A DNA stretch of 64,000 bases from Pyrenochaeta sp. MPI-SDFR-AT-0127. Its lineage: Eukaryota; Ascomycota; Dothideomycetes; Pleosporales; Cucurbitariaceae. This document shows positions 32,633-45,086 of the stretch, piece by piece. The translations under genes were made by a program, and so were the position numbers. Numbering within the stretch: position 1 is the stretch's first letter; each line of letters begins with the position of its first letter. The notes below the pieces were generated by a model. That model did not search any database, was not told the DNA's origin, and saw only the letters and a program-made list of their open reading frames with translations. The stretch lies in the NCBI GenBank assembly GCA_020747015.1, contig JAGTJM010000102.1:1-64000 (forward strand). Reading direction: 5' to 3'.

Positions 32633-34008
32633 GCTTGTCGTCTACCTTTTTGAGGCAGCAGCTTCTACACAACGCATTGTTTATACCTGAACTATTGGCT
32701 ACCATCTGCTGCAGTTTTTAGGAAGCAGCTGATGCTCGGGATAGTCTTTGATCATACTCGTCACCCAAAGAAAGCAGCAGAATTCATGTACACTTGATAG
32801 ACGGCTCGCTTTAAGCTTCTCGATCCATCAAGGTATCAGGTCGAGGTTGAACCGGTTATATGCATTAGGGCGTTGTGCTGCTCCAGGAAGTAGTGACCAG
32901 TGTCAGGTCTCTCTATAGCCGTACAAGAACATGGAGCTGGTCCAGTAAGACGGCCGTCTACGGTGTTGAGAACGACTAGTGCTGAAGAGAACAGGGGTTA
33001 CAAGGGACCACTGCTAATAGGGTTACATAATGCAGACAAGTTGTCATAAGTGGATTATTGCGACGCTGTATCTAGGAATTCAGCCACAATGTATCGGCAG
33101 TTAATCTGGCCGGAGCTTGCGGAGAGAATATTCAATAGAAAGGCTGATGCAGATGTGGCGAAACATATGCTCTATAGTATACGAGCGACTAGTACTGTCT
33201 AGTATATACTACTTTGTAGCGCTGCAGAATCTAGTTGAAGCTAAACTAATAAGGTAAAGCTAATGCCAAGCGGTCTAGGGGTTATACGGGGTAAAAGTTC
33301 GGGGGCGTGTTAAACTAGAGGTGGATTTTTAAGCGAGTGTACTCCTTAACGACTCGTCTGCCACCAGCTTTGGATTTGTGATGCTGGCCAATGTGGATCG
33401 TCCTCTATATCTATGCTAGATTCAAAGTGGGGAAGGAGGCAAGCATCTGGGCAAAGTGCGCTCCAATAGTCATGCACGCTGACTCATGACACGGTGGTGT
33501 CAGTCTCAAGAACTGTCAGAGCAGCCAGGGTCAGTTGTCATGCCAAACTCAGAACGCAAGGTTGCCCGCTTGTACCGTTGCAACCCATAACCCCCAATGC
33601 ATGCCCCTGCAGCTGGCCCTGTCTTCTCCAGAGTGGCGCACCATCGTAATCGACCCTATTTGACGTGCGCAGGCAGAGTCACCCTGTTACATGCCCCATC
33701 CCTGACGCTCGACAGCCAATTGACACGCCCGCCCCCCAGCGAATTGCTGATTCGCTTGTATATACCGTTACTCACCCGAGCCTGCGTATCAAGCTATCAC
33801 CAATCCTGTTAGAAGGCCGAGCACACGTGGGCCCCTAGGTCTTGTCGCGGCCCATTTCGTATTTGTGCCCTGTTCCCCGTCTTTTCCATGGTATATTCAC
33901 ATGCGCAGGGTTTCACCTACGGGATCCGTTCCTCATAAGTCGGTCTAATCTGTCCATTTGCGCATTCGTCTTTTGAATGGTTTTACTTTTCTAGGTTCAA
34001 ATTCACGA
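32633..34008. other. Intergenic, upstream region of the second rhodopsin-domain gene
   Basis: No gene seen. The sequence has normal GC with a few hairpin-prone stretches. The part from about 33,480 carries C-rich tracts and probably includes the promoter of the gene at 34009. The small frame 33597-33812 is not convincing. Confidence 0.45.
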
Positions 34009-35390
34009 ATGTCGATACTCGAGCCAGAGTCGGCTATTTGGTACGCGCTGTGTTGGATCGTTCTCGGTACCCGACTCATATCGAGGCGACTACATTGTGG
34101 CGCATGGCGGGCCCTTCAAGTAGACGATTATCTGGTCGTCCTAGCCATGGTGAGTGCTTCTGGAAGGGGTGCGAAAATCGTGCTTACGGATCTCATAGGC
34201 CACAGACACTGTCGTGATGTCCGTCATGCATATTATCGTGAACACCAGTAGCAATCTCATCGCCCCTGGTGAAGATGTCTCAAAGTTCGCCCAGGAAGAG
34301 ATTGATTTGCGTGTGTATGGTTCTAAGCTTGTCCTGGTCGTGGAGCAGATGCAAATCGTAACTGTCTGGCTGATCAAGAGCTGTTTTCTGTTAATGTATA
34401 ATCGGATGACGTGTGTGCCATCAACGTCTTGTTCTCGATATCTGACTGATCGCATGTCTAGACTTCTACTACCGCAGCATAAAATAGTCACTGGCGCGGC
34501 CATTTATGTCGCCTTGGGATTTGTATGTTTTTCTTTTTTTAAGACATCATTTTCTAACACGGAGCATAGGTTGTGATGGAGATTCTGTACCTCGGAGTCT
34601 GGTGTCGACCTTTTAGTCAATACTGGGCCGTTCCCCCTAATAGTAGTCAGTGATAACCATCCCCTCGACGAACACGGCATTAAAACATCAGTAGCACAAT
34701 GTTCTGCGGCCACGAACCACTTGATTACGAATGCGGTCCTCAACATTTCCTCAGATTTGATCATCATCTGCATACCAATGCCACTACTCTTTAAGGTCAA
34801 GCTTCCGAAGAAGAATAAAGCGATTTTACTGGGAATATTCCTTATCGGCACTTTCACAGTAAGCCCTTAAAAGTCCTATCATCACTACTACTGACCTCCC
34901 GGAGATTGTCGCAGCAGTGCTCAATAAGTACTATTCCTTCACACATCCATTCGGCACTGAGTGGACTATCTGGTATCTCCGAGAATCATATACTGCCATT
35001 CTCTGCGCCAATTTACCTCTGACCTACCCGCTCGTTCAAAGGATTTTTAAACTAAAGAATTGGAGCCACTTGTCACACGATGTGGGGCAGCGCGGCACTC
35101 AGTCAAAACTGCAGGAAACAATTTCTGGTTCCAAAAGCAACATGTTTAGCGCACGATTCCAGTCAACGGTGCGTACTCAAGGACGAAGCGTCAGACGAAC
35201 TGAAAGCCAAGAGCGTATCACCAACGGCAGTGTGTACGACAATGCCGAGTTTATTACTAGTGCGTTTGAGATGGGGGATCTAGAGGCTTCTCAAAAGGAG
35301 GTAAGCATTGAGTCGAGGCTTGAAACAGGTAATGATGGGGGCAAAGGCCGGCTTCCTTCCAATAAGCAGTCATATATGAGCCATAATTGA
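34009..35390 (+). CDS. Rhodopsin-domain integral membrane protein, second copy
   Basis: Five predicted exons: 34009-34149, 34199-34522, 34570-34642, 34695-34858 and 34905-35390. All phases join and give 395 residues. Family signposts are VDDYLVVLAM after the first helices, VYGSKLVLVVEQMQIVTVWL, QYWAVPPN followed across an intron by TQCSAATNHLITNAVLNIS, and WYLRESYTAILCANLPLTYP in the last membrane segment. A polar tail rich in Ser, Arg and Glu follows. Intron 3 uses the donor and acceptor that recreate the conserved N-T-Q-C; a neighbouring GT is possible but breaks the frame. The architecture and length almost match the gene at 19147-20600, yet the sequences differ clearly, so they are distant paralogues rather than a recent duplicate. 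Function unknown; probably a plasma-membrane receptor-like protein. Confidence 0.82.
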
Positions 35391-36338
35391 TAGTGTGTCA
35401 TTGAAGATTCATCGAAGTCGGTCTTAAGGTACCATTAGTACATATCTGGTTAGGGCGAAACTTGTACCAGACACGATTCCCCTTTTTCATCGGCCCGACA
35501 GGTCGCTATCATGTGCGCCTCCACCAGGTTGCCCCATCTCTTCATCGTTCCTACCACGACAGGCCCGCACTCGAATCTTAATCGCCGAGCATAAAGGTGC
35601 TGACATATGAAATTTTCGACACTCGAAACTTTAAAAGATACCCATTGCAAAGATTTATGGTTTGAATTGCGAAGGTTATAGATTGTATCATTATAGTCCC
35701 CTTTTTCTGACTAAATAACAGTCGTAACGTCGCCGTTATATAGGCAGGTTCCTCGAACGAGGTAAAATAGAGGAGTTTTGAATAAGACGACCTACACATT
35801 ACTTGTTAAGCAATTAACAGCATATACTAATAAGTTGATTTCGTGCATTCGCATCACAAACACTACAGTCTTAATGTTTTTTTGCCGTTATGCGTGCTCA
35901 GGCATTCCGCGACTCCAGTATATAAAGTAGTTAAAAGGTACGCTATAGGAGTTCGTGACACTTATTTAAAATCCTCAGTCTTTACAATATAGTCGTGGCC
36001 ATAGCAAGCCTTAGTATCTACTTCCTCCACCACAGTAGTGCTTCCGCTGAGCCTACTGCGCAAGAGCATCAATAAGAACAGCTTTTACAAGGCCTTTGAG
36101 GCTCTAGTTCGAAGACACTCGTAAATTCCTTCTCTTCGCATGCTTCTTTTCTGCATCGACGCGTCTCTAGCCATCATGATGGATAGTCGAATATTTTCAG
36201 CTGGCTCCTCAATAGTGCAGGCTTCACGTTCTACCGCCTGGACCCAGTTTACAACTCTCCTGAAGCCGACTTTGCAGTGATGTTGAAAGCGGTGGCACTA
36301 GCCAAGTGCACACTTTCGTAGTTTCTTTGGAGCGCTAT
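35391..36338. other. Intergenic, nothing recognised
   Basis: This 950-bp spacer lies between the 3' ends of the convergent rhodopsin-domain and regulator genes. Short overlapping minus-strand frames at 35450-35799 show no family sense. Confidence 0.5.
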
Positions 36339-37638
36339 TTATGTATCGTTACTAGACCACTTACATATCCAGTTCATCTCATTGTCGCATATTTGATTCC
36401 CGTTCTCCTTTTTATCTTCCACCATTCTAATAAGCTCTGGTACAGTTTCTGCGTTCCATATATCATCGCTAACAGGTGCCGAGAAATGCAAATCCTGTAA
36501 CGAAAGCAGGTCCGTACCAGTACCAGGGTCACTTGAACCTTGCGTGTCGTAATACATCTTCCACACGTGATATAAAGTCAACGCGAACCGTTTTGACTCC
36601 TCAATACCAACCCAAATATGTGGGGCTGTATGAGGGTCGAGGTTCATCTCCCTGTACTGTGCAAGCATTTTCGGATAGCTGAACATGCCTCTCCTCATGC
36701 TACTCTTCACAAGAGCAATTAGAATCTCATGACAAGATTCTGCAAGTAGCCGATTCTGATGTGACCCGCATGTATCTTGCTTACTCGTTTTCAGCGAAAA
36801 TATGACGTTTAGAAGGATTGCTTGATATGTGCCCATTAGCCAAGTCGAGGTCTCTTCGATTGCGTGGGAGTTTGAAACATCCCATATTGCCTCAACGACG
36901 TATGTAAGCATCCAGTACAATAAAAGCATGGAGATCGCACATACACGCTGTAGCTGGATAGACGCCATTAGCCTTTCATGAATCTCGGTTGCTACGGTCT
37001 GCGCACGCATCTCTTTGGTGACCCACAAGCCTACCATTACCACTGACTGGACGAGAATTCGTGATTCTTTCGTCGGGTGAAAAGTCGCTTTGTGAAGGAA
37101 TGACCAGGTTGGGTGAAAATGTCTGAAGTAACTGTTCGTACAGCTGTTGATTTCAGCCATTTCTTGCTCTCTACTGGGGAGTGTTGTTTGGCTTGTCAAC
37201 TCGTACATCTGGCCATGGAAGTTCTGTAGATCACCAGCTGTACCATCAGCCATTGCTTCGTACGAACACGACAGCCCTCTTTCTGAGCAGAAAGCGCATG
37301 GAAGAATTCCGCTACATTGGGTTTTGCGGGCTTTGCAGTGAGTGCAAGCCCGAAGTACCCGGGTTCGGATCAATTCTCTGCCCTCGTGGTATCGTACGAT
37401 ATGGCGACGAAGACTGTCTCTGTACATTCCTGAGTTAAACAATTTGCCTCTGACGTATGATGTTGATAGCTTGCCTTCGGCCGAGTACTGTTTCACAGTA
37501 CGGGCATGGAAATCGAGTAGTTTTGAAATGCTTTGTTAAGTGCCGATTTAAATGCTCTCTGCGTTGGTAGCTCAGGGTGCATTCAGGCCATGAGCACTGA
37601 AAAGGAGATGGTGAGTTATCAGAGTTATCAGATGCCAT
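36339..37638 (-). CDS. C2H2 plus Zn2Cys6 transcription factor
   Basis: Two exons, 37638-37475 and 37419-36339, encode 414 residues. Exon 1 has a first zinc finger (FQCSWPECTLSYQRREHLNRH) and the first half of a second. Joining the exons completes it as CPYCETVLGRRDSLRRHIVRYH with classical C-x2-C-x12-H-x4-H spacing. The donor is GC (AG|GCAAGC) and the acceptor GTACAG, a minor GC-AG intron of 55 bp; phase and motif both require it. A Zn2Cys6 cluster follows (CTHCKARKTQCSG ... CAFCSERGLSC), then a short version of the fungal-specific regulatory region (YFRHFHPTWSFLHKATFHP). Such double-type factors are known in ascomycetes and act in the nucleus. At 414 residues it is short for the class and ends soon after the middle region, so it may be C-terminally truncated. 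No target is apparent from the neighbours. Confidence 0.8.
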
Positions 37639-38321
37639 TTCGACGCGTGAGGTTAATTCTCTTAGAATTAGCCGTACAATAGGAAGAATTGTGTACAAAC
37701 AAGCATGATATCGCACGAAACGTTCTTAGACGACGAGTGATTTTGTAGTGATGATAAGCAGCAGTTTTGTATTGATTAATGTTGTGTCGAGAGTGTGGAA
37801 CTCACTTGCAGCAGGATGTAGCTAGATTACTAACACAAACGTTCCCTGTTAAGATCACGCTTGGCCTGCGACACATGGCGGCTCGCATTATACATCATTA
37901 GCGTTCTAGCGGTTCGTCTTGCACGCCTAAGAATTTCTACACTGCCAAACACGAATCAGATGAGAGTGGGATGCCGATGGCAAAGTGGGGCGGTTCTAGA
38001 TCACTCGCTTGTTGATCGGCACCACGCCGGCGCAATGCCAGCAGCGTTCCTAACAACGTGAAGATGCCGAATTCCGCACATCGGCCGACCACCCAACCCG
38101 CTGAATTAATCACAGGGGAAGATCATGTGACTAGGTGATCCTGGTTGTGTTTCCGAAGTATTTACAGCCCCGATGGGATGCTTGGCAAAGGACAGAAGAA
38201 GTCGCACTATATATCCCAGGAGCTTTACGCCTGTGTGTTCGTGCAAGCAACAAAGATCAACGAAGATCAACCGAACATTCGAATTTACAAAGAACAACCA
38301 GCTATCTTTACCAGCACAGAT
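37639..38321. other. Intergenic, promoter-proximal
   Basis: Upstream of the C2H2/Zn2Cys6 gene on one side and of the GFA-like pseudogene on the other. A gatcatgtgactaggtgatc stretch at about 38,122-38,142 is an imperfect palindrome of the kind often seen at fungal mobile-element edges. No coding sequence. Confidence 0.4.
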
Positions 38322-38755
38322 ATGCCTTCTGGAAGTTGTTTGTGTGGCACTATTCGCATTGTTTATAGTAGAGTGCCCGTTTTGAAGGCCTTAATTCATA
38401 CAATGCTTTCTAAGATGGTCCCTTATATATCCTACAAGCTATATACCACTGTCTGGGCTGTCATAAAATCCATGTTACAACGTACAAAACCAAGCTCGGA
38501 GTGTCTGAGGATAGCTTTCGGCTTGATAATGGAACTAAAAAGACTTATAGTATGATTGTGGACATTGATGACATCGTTACTAGCTATTTTTGAGGTGACT
38601 GTGGAACCACTGTATGGCGAGGGTAAATCATTCTCCATACGGATGACCTTGATGTGTTGGGCAAGGCCAAGCCAGAGATAGAGTTGTTTTCACCACGTCG
38701 TATTTCTTGGGTCCTAGAAACGACAGAGACGGAGCAAATCCGTACCATGTCGTAA
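38322..38755 (+). pseudogene. GFA/CENP-V-family pseudogene
   Basis: ATG at 38322 begins MPSGSCLCGTIRIVYS, the typical start of glutathione-dependent formaldehyde-activating enzyme-like (GFA/CENP-V) zinc proteins, with the first Cys-x-Cys ligand pair. The second pair is lost: the segment that should carry it reads ALIHTMLSKMVPYIS. A frameshift follows, then DNGTKKTYSMIVDIDDIVTS and YF-stop-GDCGTTVWRG, where a TGA replaces the cysteine of the usual YFCGDCG. After another stop the tail LGKAKPEIELFSPRRISWVL ends at TAA 38753-38755. Several zinc ligands and the frame are gone, so it cannot make a working enzyme. Confidence 0.65.
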
Positions 38756-40392
38756 GTCTCCAACAAAGCCATGACCACAGAAGTAGAGTTATCAATCTTA
38801 CTTCACATCCACGCAAAATTTAAGCAACTCAACAAAGACAGTACGGTAATCCTTAAAAAGCGCACGTCATTGGAAGGCGAAGAAGCCCGGCGACTTTAAA
38901 TTATGCTAGCCGATGGGCCGAACTTTGGAAGTTCTACTGCGCCGTTCCATTTTACCCTACGCCAAAGTTCTTTTGGGCTGCACATTTGGAGGATGTCCTT
39001 TTGAATAATATTGGGGGAGGCATCATATGAATCAATCAACACCTCGCTATTGAACGTGACGCTTCATCTCAGAGCACCTAAGATTCACCTCGGCGTCAAT
39101 TCCTTCCCATGTGCCAAGCCTTCCAAGCGGATCTCCTGCTAACCTTGCCCTACCATTTGCTCATTGTCACAATAGTGGGAAAGGAGTGGACATAAGCATG
39201 GACGCGGTGATGAAGACGGCGAGAACATGGATTGCAGTGCAGTGGTCACTAGGAAGGCACGGTGACTACCTCGAGCCTTAGTTCATTATCTTCAGGGCGT
39301 CTTCCACACAACTAATAAGGTCAGGCAAGAGAACCGGTTAGCTCCAAGGTGATCGAGGTGGAGGTATATGGGAGTCATTGCTGGGCCTTGAAAAGTACTA
39401 GCCAACCTATGGTATCGAAACTCCCGGTCAACGGAGTTCAGGGTAGTACTCGGAGCTGTGAAATATCCACAGCTAACCCTATCTCAGAACCAACCAAACA
39501 AAAATAAGATTACTATGTAGAAAGAGACACCCGTCCGCCACGAGTAGCACTCTAAGCCCAAGCCCTTAAGCCTAAGCTCTAAGACCCTTTCAGGAAAATC
39601 ACGAGTTGAATGCTATCGACGAGACTCTCTCATATTGCGACGCTTGCTATCTATTGATCGGGCTGCGCACCGAATCTGCGTTGCCGATGAGGAGTGTCTC
39701 AGATAGCTTAAGACATGCTATGACATCTAAGTCATAAGGATAAATATGAGCCATAAAGTCGCAGAAGCAGGGAAAAGATATAGATGCGCCTTAGCCTTAA
39801 TTTATTGCAGTAATACATAAACACACAAATACAGAACGATTTGGATTGCCAGACTCCTATTCCTAACTTCTTCAAAGACCTCAATCAAGGTAGGAAATGA
39901 TGCAAGCAGTATTCAAACCCAATGATAACCAAAACAAGTGCTGGTTTTGTAAGATGACCAATCCGTCCCGCAAGCAAACCTGTGCTTGCGAAGCAGAAAC
40001 AACACCAACCCAAAATAACAATAGGAAACTCATTTACCGCATATATTTGTTCAGATGCAACTCCGAGCACTTTCTGTCTTGCCATAGGCTCCGAGAAAAG
40101 TTTGCTCGACATAGCCGTACAATTGTTTGAAGACAACGTGCTTGTTGCGGTACGTGTTGGAAGCAATTCTCAATTTGCAATAATCATCAAGGATGCCAAT
40201 GGCCACGTACGCTCCTGCGCAACAACACCAGAGTCTACTCTGTGACAGGGCATTACAAAAGCTGAATTCTTACAAGTCAGCCGTGACATACTTGAATCAC
40301 ATGCCGACAGAATGTCTGGTAAGGCATCTCCGACTCCACTACATTGTTCGCTCTGACCCTGCTTAGGCTTTTCACGGTGGCCAGTATAAACC
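38756..40392. other. Intergenic, nothing recognised
   Basis: About 1.6 kb without a supportable gene. The frames at 39885-40245 overlap on both strands and lack recognisable content. Confidence 0.45.
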
Positions 40393-41606
40393 TCACTCTA
40401 ACCAATTTTCCTCTTCGTCCAAGCGAGGCCGGTCGTAATCGACAAAGTGTTTGTCCTCGGAATCTATCTGGTGCGCCCGAATCACGCCACCAGAGTTTTG
40501 ACATTTGCAGAATGGTGGGCGCTGCCAAATATACGTGCGGCTAGTATGGCTTACAGGGTAGCACTGATAGGCTTTAACGACGGGTGACAGGTTCTTTAAC
40601 ATGCCGTCAATGTTTAAATTGAGTTGCTTCCACACAAAATCAAACAGTACTTTTGAGGTGTCACTAAGGGCTCGATTATATGATGTGTATACCTCAGCCC
40701 ACCACGGGTAGTATCCAGCAAGTTCCCAGTCGATGATAGCCACAATTTTGCCGTCGTGGACAAGGATGTTGCCCAAATTAAGGTCAGCATGGGTAAGGAC
40801 ATATGGTGCTCCATCTGGAAAATTTTGCTGTAACTAAGTGAGTGTTTTGTTATAGGAATAGTTAAGATATAAAGAATATACCTTAAGCTCCTGTAGCCTG
40901 GCGGTAATGATTGTTTTATCTTTGGTCTTTAAAATTCGTGAGATGCCTTCACGGAGCTCCTCGTCCATATTTTGGATCCACTCCTCCGCTGTTTTTCCAA
41001 TCTTAATGCACTTCTTCCTTGAGTCGCAGTTCCCAATGATATTATCCCACAGGGGACTTCCATCCACCTCCTGCGGGTATGTTGCTGTGAACTGGCGTAG
41101 TTCTTGAAACGCAATAACCATTTGTTGAGCATAGCTACGCTTTTCTTTGCGAGACAGTCCTTTCTATACGTTTTCTAGTGGAACTCCCTTGGCTCGAGAC
41201 ATAACTACGAAGTTGTACTGGCTGTTGTAATCCTTAATTCTACCATCTCCTTTACAAGGGGTATATTTTTCGTGTTTTGTTTCTGAAGAAACTGGTATGT
41301 TATGTAGTCATTCCCACATTCCTCATCTGTGCGATCCCAGACTATCCAGTCGTTCCCCATAGACCATAAGCCACCATTTTCGCGCGCATGCTGGATGTGA
41401 AGTCGTGGTAGGTACGAACTTGTAAGTTCATGTTTACTATTCCAGCCACAGGCGCGACACAGCTTACGAACATTTAACGGACTGAATCCTTGCTCTACAT
41501 CCCTAAGCAATTCTTTCTCTTCGTCAGATAGTTTGGTACCAAATACGTTGTGTATAACATTTGGAATACGGCCTTTTGGTTAAAAGTGTAAGTCGTAAGG
41601 CGCCAT
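40393..41606 (-). pseudogene. Aminoglycoside-phosphotransferase-family pseudogene
   Basis: A fungal APH/choline-kinase-like gene on the minus strand, readable almost throughout: ATG at 41606 (MAPYDLHF), VRKLCRACGWNSKHEL, HIQHARENGGLWSMGNDWIV, a region with AEEWIQNMDEELREGIS, the catalytic YVLTHADLNLGNILV, and the metal-binding IIDWELAGYYPWW. An ordinary intron (40881-40828, 54 bp) joins LQELK to QNFPDG. Three lesions are visible: TAA at codon 9 (41582-41580), a one-base frameshift near 41,240 and a TAG shortly after it (ENV-stop-KGLS, Trp expected). Family members phosphorylate small hydroxylated molecules, and some serve in fungal self-protection or metabolism. This copy should be inactive. 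A sequencing error would have to be repeated three times to explain it otherwise. Confidence 0.8.
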
Positions 41607-42334
41607 AGTGAAATACTAGTAAAGTAATTCTTGAAGTCTCTTCCTGCTAGGTGACTTTATACCGCAGTAACTGTAGACCTATTTCTTTTTTCTCGTCATT
41701 CTTACCATTACCTAAGCCGTTTGCAGAGCGCCCTGCTAGATACTAGAACTAAGGGGCACGGAGACCTTTGTTTGTATACCTTTGTCTAGGATACGTTTAT
41801 TCCCCTTGCTTTACCTTAAAGAACACAAATTTAGCACGCGTACTTACGCCTTCTATTATTCCCTTTTATTGTGTAAGCGCGCCGAAAGCAATCTAAGTCC
41901 TAGACTGGTAAGCTAGCTAAAACAATGATGTGAGAACTCGATAAGCGAGTCTGACGTAACAAATCAGACGTTTGAGGCAAGCAAATCCTTGTCAACTAAG
42001 TTTTCTAGCCTATAACTATCCCTAGCCCCAGGCGAACAAAACAATACACTCCTTTATACTTGCAATTCCCTCTTTTTGTGCGCGGCTTAGCCAAAGCAAG
42101 CAAGCACGCGCCACACCTGCATAAACTGAGGCCATCATAATAATGCACTTAGTTTCATTATTTAATGTGGCCTCAAACTCGTGCTTCCTGCATCTGTAGG
42201 CTTGAACATAGATTTATGAAAGATTGACATGCGATTCTAGTATTTAATTATTCCAAGCGCGCTCTTAGGTAACGCTTTCGCACAAACACCAACTCTGTTG
42301 CTCAAGCCAAAAGGGAAAAGATCCAAATGATGCA
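41607..42334. other. Intergenic, nothing recognised
   Basis: About 730 bp separate the divergent APH pseudogene and HET remnant. No coding sense; mildly AT-rich. Confidence 0.5.
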
Positions 42335-43269
42335 GTGTTTTGGCATAGAATTCGCCCCGACTATGTTCTGCTCAACGAAGGCCATTCCTTTCTCATGCAA
42401 TTGCGTCAAACTTGGAAAGAGCAGACATGGAACCTCAGTGTTCATGATTCATTGTACAAATTTCGACGTTTAAGTTGCACAGACCCAAAAGATCGACTAT
42501 GTGGTTTTCTAGGCCTCGTAGATCAATCTCTAGAATTTCCGATCATTCCAGATTATGACTGTCGGTATCTGAAGGCTATACAAATATTGCTTGGACTTTG
42601 GTAGAAAGAACTAGGACTCTGGATATCCTGAACTGCAAACGAGAGTGGCGAGGTTCCAATCACACAGAAACTCCGGTGTATGCTTACAGTTTGTTTGACC
42701 AGTCTGAATACCATGATACACGCTACCCCGTCCAGGATGGAGTAGGAAAGACAGTAAGAAAGGCCTGGATGCGGCTCCCGCCAAGCTAAGAGCGTATAGA
42801 GACAGACGATGCAGTCTGGTTTTATAACTGGGATTCAGGGATAACCCAAGAGCATAGTCCACTCCTAAGTTATAACCCACAGAAGCCAACAGCATTTGGT
42901 AAGCAAAAGATTCTGCTCAAACGCTGGGGAAAGATTTGGAACAACGTGGGAGCTCTGTTCATAAAGTCTTGTGCGACAGAACTGAGAAGGCGGAAGGTTT
43001 CTGGAAATCTACTCCAGGATCGTCTCTCACGCCTTCCCTCATGGGTACCGAAATGGGTAGTAGAAACAAGCTGGGATCTTGAATCGCTACTTGATTGGTC
43101 GAAGAGTGAATTAGGATACTGGTCTGGTGGAACAGTGAATCCATTAATCACATAGCCCCCCGATTCGCACGATCTATGCTTGGAAGGACTGTATTTCGAT
43201 AGCATTGTTCACATGTCTGAGCTTGGCATCCAATTTCTAATATCCCGCCAGCTTCTCGAAAAGGAATAA
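42335..43269 (+). pseudogene. HET-domain gene, 5'-truncated and broken
   Basis: The frame from about 42335 encodes the part of a HET protein that follows the HET core: YKFRRLSCTDPKDRLCGFLG, the usual R-x-C/A-t-DPrDrlyglLGL signature, then IIPDYDCRYLKAIQ. Near 42,583 a one-base shift moves into the frame that carries ERTRTLDILNCKREW, a TAA at about 42,787, RLPSWVPKWVVETSWDLESL, a TAG near 43,153 and a tail to TAA 43267-43269. The N-terminal HET motifs (Y-ALSYxWG, LWIDxxCINQ) are absent. It is therefore a 5'-deleted pseudogene with one frameshift and at least two stops. Confidence 0.7.
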
Positions 43270-45086
43270 CGTGCATCCCTTCGTAACGGAACAACCGCCG
43301 TAACGGACAAAATTGTAGGTAGTTAGACTTTGCAGCAATGCAATAATCTGTACACGCGTTAATAACCTTAAATTCCTCTAGACCTATATACTTAGATGAC
43401 CCCTGAACCCATCTACGCGCATGAATATAAAAATTATAGTTATATAGTCGCTTGCCCTTCTAATCCGCGAGAAGATCTTCTTTATAGAAATAACGAACCT
43501 CCCCTAATATAGAGCCACTACGATTATTTTTATCTATAGTAATATAAGCGCAGCTTTTGTATACGTCTAGAGATCTAATAGAAATACTTAGGAGCTATAA
43601 TTAGCTGTAAGGGCTAATCTAGGCGCGGATTTATGCGCGATTACTACGCAGAGCAGTACTTTCGTATAAAATCCTCTAATTAGAGTAATTCTTATTAAAG
43701 CTAACATAATATTGCCTATTTACAATTAAATCTGGCTTAGGATTAGGAGTAGTGCTAAGATGCGCACGGCCACTGCACTTATCAGTCAGCCAACGTGTTT
43801 CCAGCGTTGAAGCAGTCAACACGGCTACCCTACGCACATTAAGATGCGGTCTAACGCACGATAACCTCAATAGCTTCCTCGCCCTTAAGCCCCAAAACCC
43901 ACTGTTGTTTCCCCCGCCGACGAACGAAAGACCTAATTAGACTCACCATGTGCCCATGTCTCAAGCCCACGTCTCAAGCCCACTCGAGCCAGATCCCAGA
44001 CCAAGCAGCAGCTGAGATCTAACCTCAGCTCGTTAAGGGGGAATACGATGACACAAGAGGGGTATAAGATAAGACAGAGTCCCGTGGCCCTGGAAATTGG
44101 CGCCTACGCTTCGGCAGGTGGGTTGAGCATCGCTGGTGGAACGCCGTTGTTGCAAGCGCATACGAAGGTGGAAGGGCTTAGTGATACAGCTATCGTATGG
44201 CCAAAACAACAAACAGCTCCCTACGTGAGCACTGCAATCTTTAGGTTGTAGAGATGTGCTTTAGTTTGACATGTAAGGGACATAAGCGGTTTAGATCGTT
44301 CATGTTCGCGACAGGTAAGGATAACAGAGCTGTGATGGGAGCAATGTTGGCAAGGCACTACACTATCTAGGGCTGCATGCCGTTCTCTGTCATCGGAAAC
44401 GATGGTTATATCTCTTCCCAACGCCATCCATTCTAGACGTTCACGGCAACCATATGGCGGGTGCGGGTCGGCCGTCCTCCCTGCTAGCCTCACCAAGGTG
44501 TTCGTCCGCTTCTCAAGATATAAGCATATTCAGCCTAGTGGCATGCGACTTCGCCTTCAGCTGCAGCATGACCTCTGCATGTCAGCCTTGTCGCGTCGCA
44601 CTATAGGCTGCGCACTTTCTTACCCCGCTCCTTTCAAAAGTAAAGACTTGTTAAGTTGTAGCTGAATTAGGCCACAACACTCTTGTGCTGTGTCTCTGGA
44701 CGTGATTTTCGGTATAGCTCATTGTCGTGTACTCCTGTACGCTTGCTAACCTTAATACCTTAGAGTAGTACCTCTTTGGACGGGCGATTTACCTTACTCG
44801 TCTCTCCCGTCGGGCTGCCGTATTTAAACCCGACCGAGTTTCACCCCTACCGCTTTGCCACCATCTAGGTCCAATGCGAAGCAATGCGTCTTTTGCGACG
44901 CAGCGATACTGGCGAGCTCAGTCGTACCCTTCGAAGGGCGCGAAGCTTGCAAACATGGTATTGAAAGGACGGCATTTATTACAAAACCCGTTATCTGAAA
45001 ATTTACAAACGTACTGTGAAGGCTTTGCCTTCCCTCGCAGCTCCTGCGCGACCAAACAAGAATGAGAAGCAAACACTACTCCATCA
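43270..45086. other. Intergenic, with a patchy AT-rich segment
   Basis: 43,320-43,740 is moderately AT-rich and looks RIP-affected; the rest is ordinary. Overlapping short frames near 43.7-45.0 kb show no family sense. Confidence 0.45.

Noticed and set aside
34141..34857. Minus-strand frames of 117-120 codons over the second rhodopsin-domain gene
   Set aside because: Antisense shadows; the plus strand has five phase-consistent exons with family motifs.
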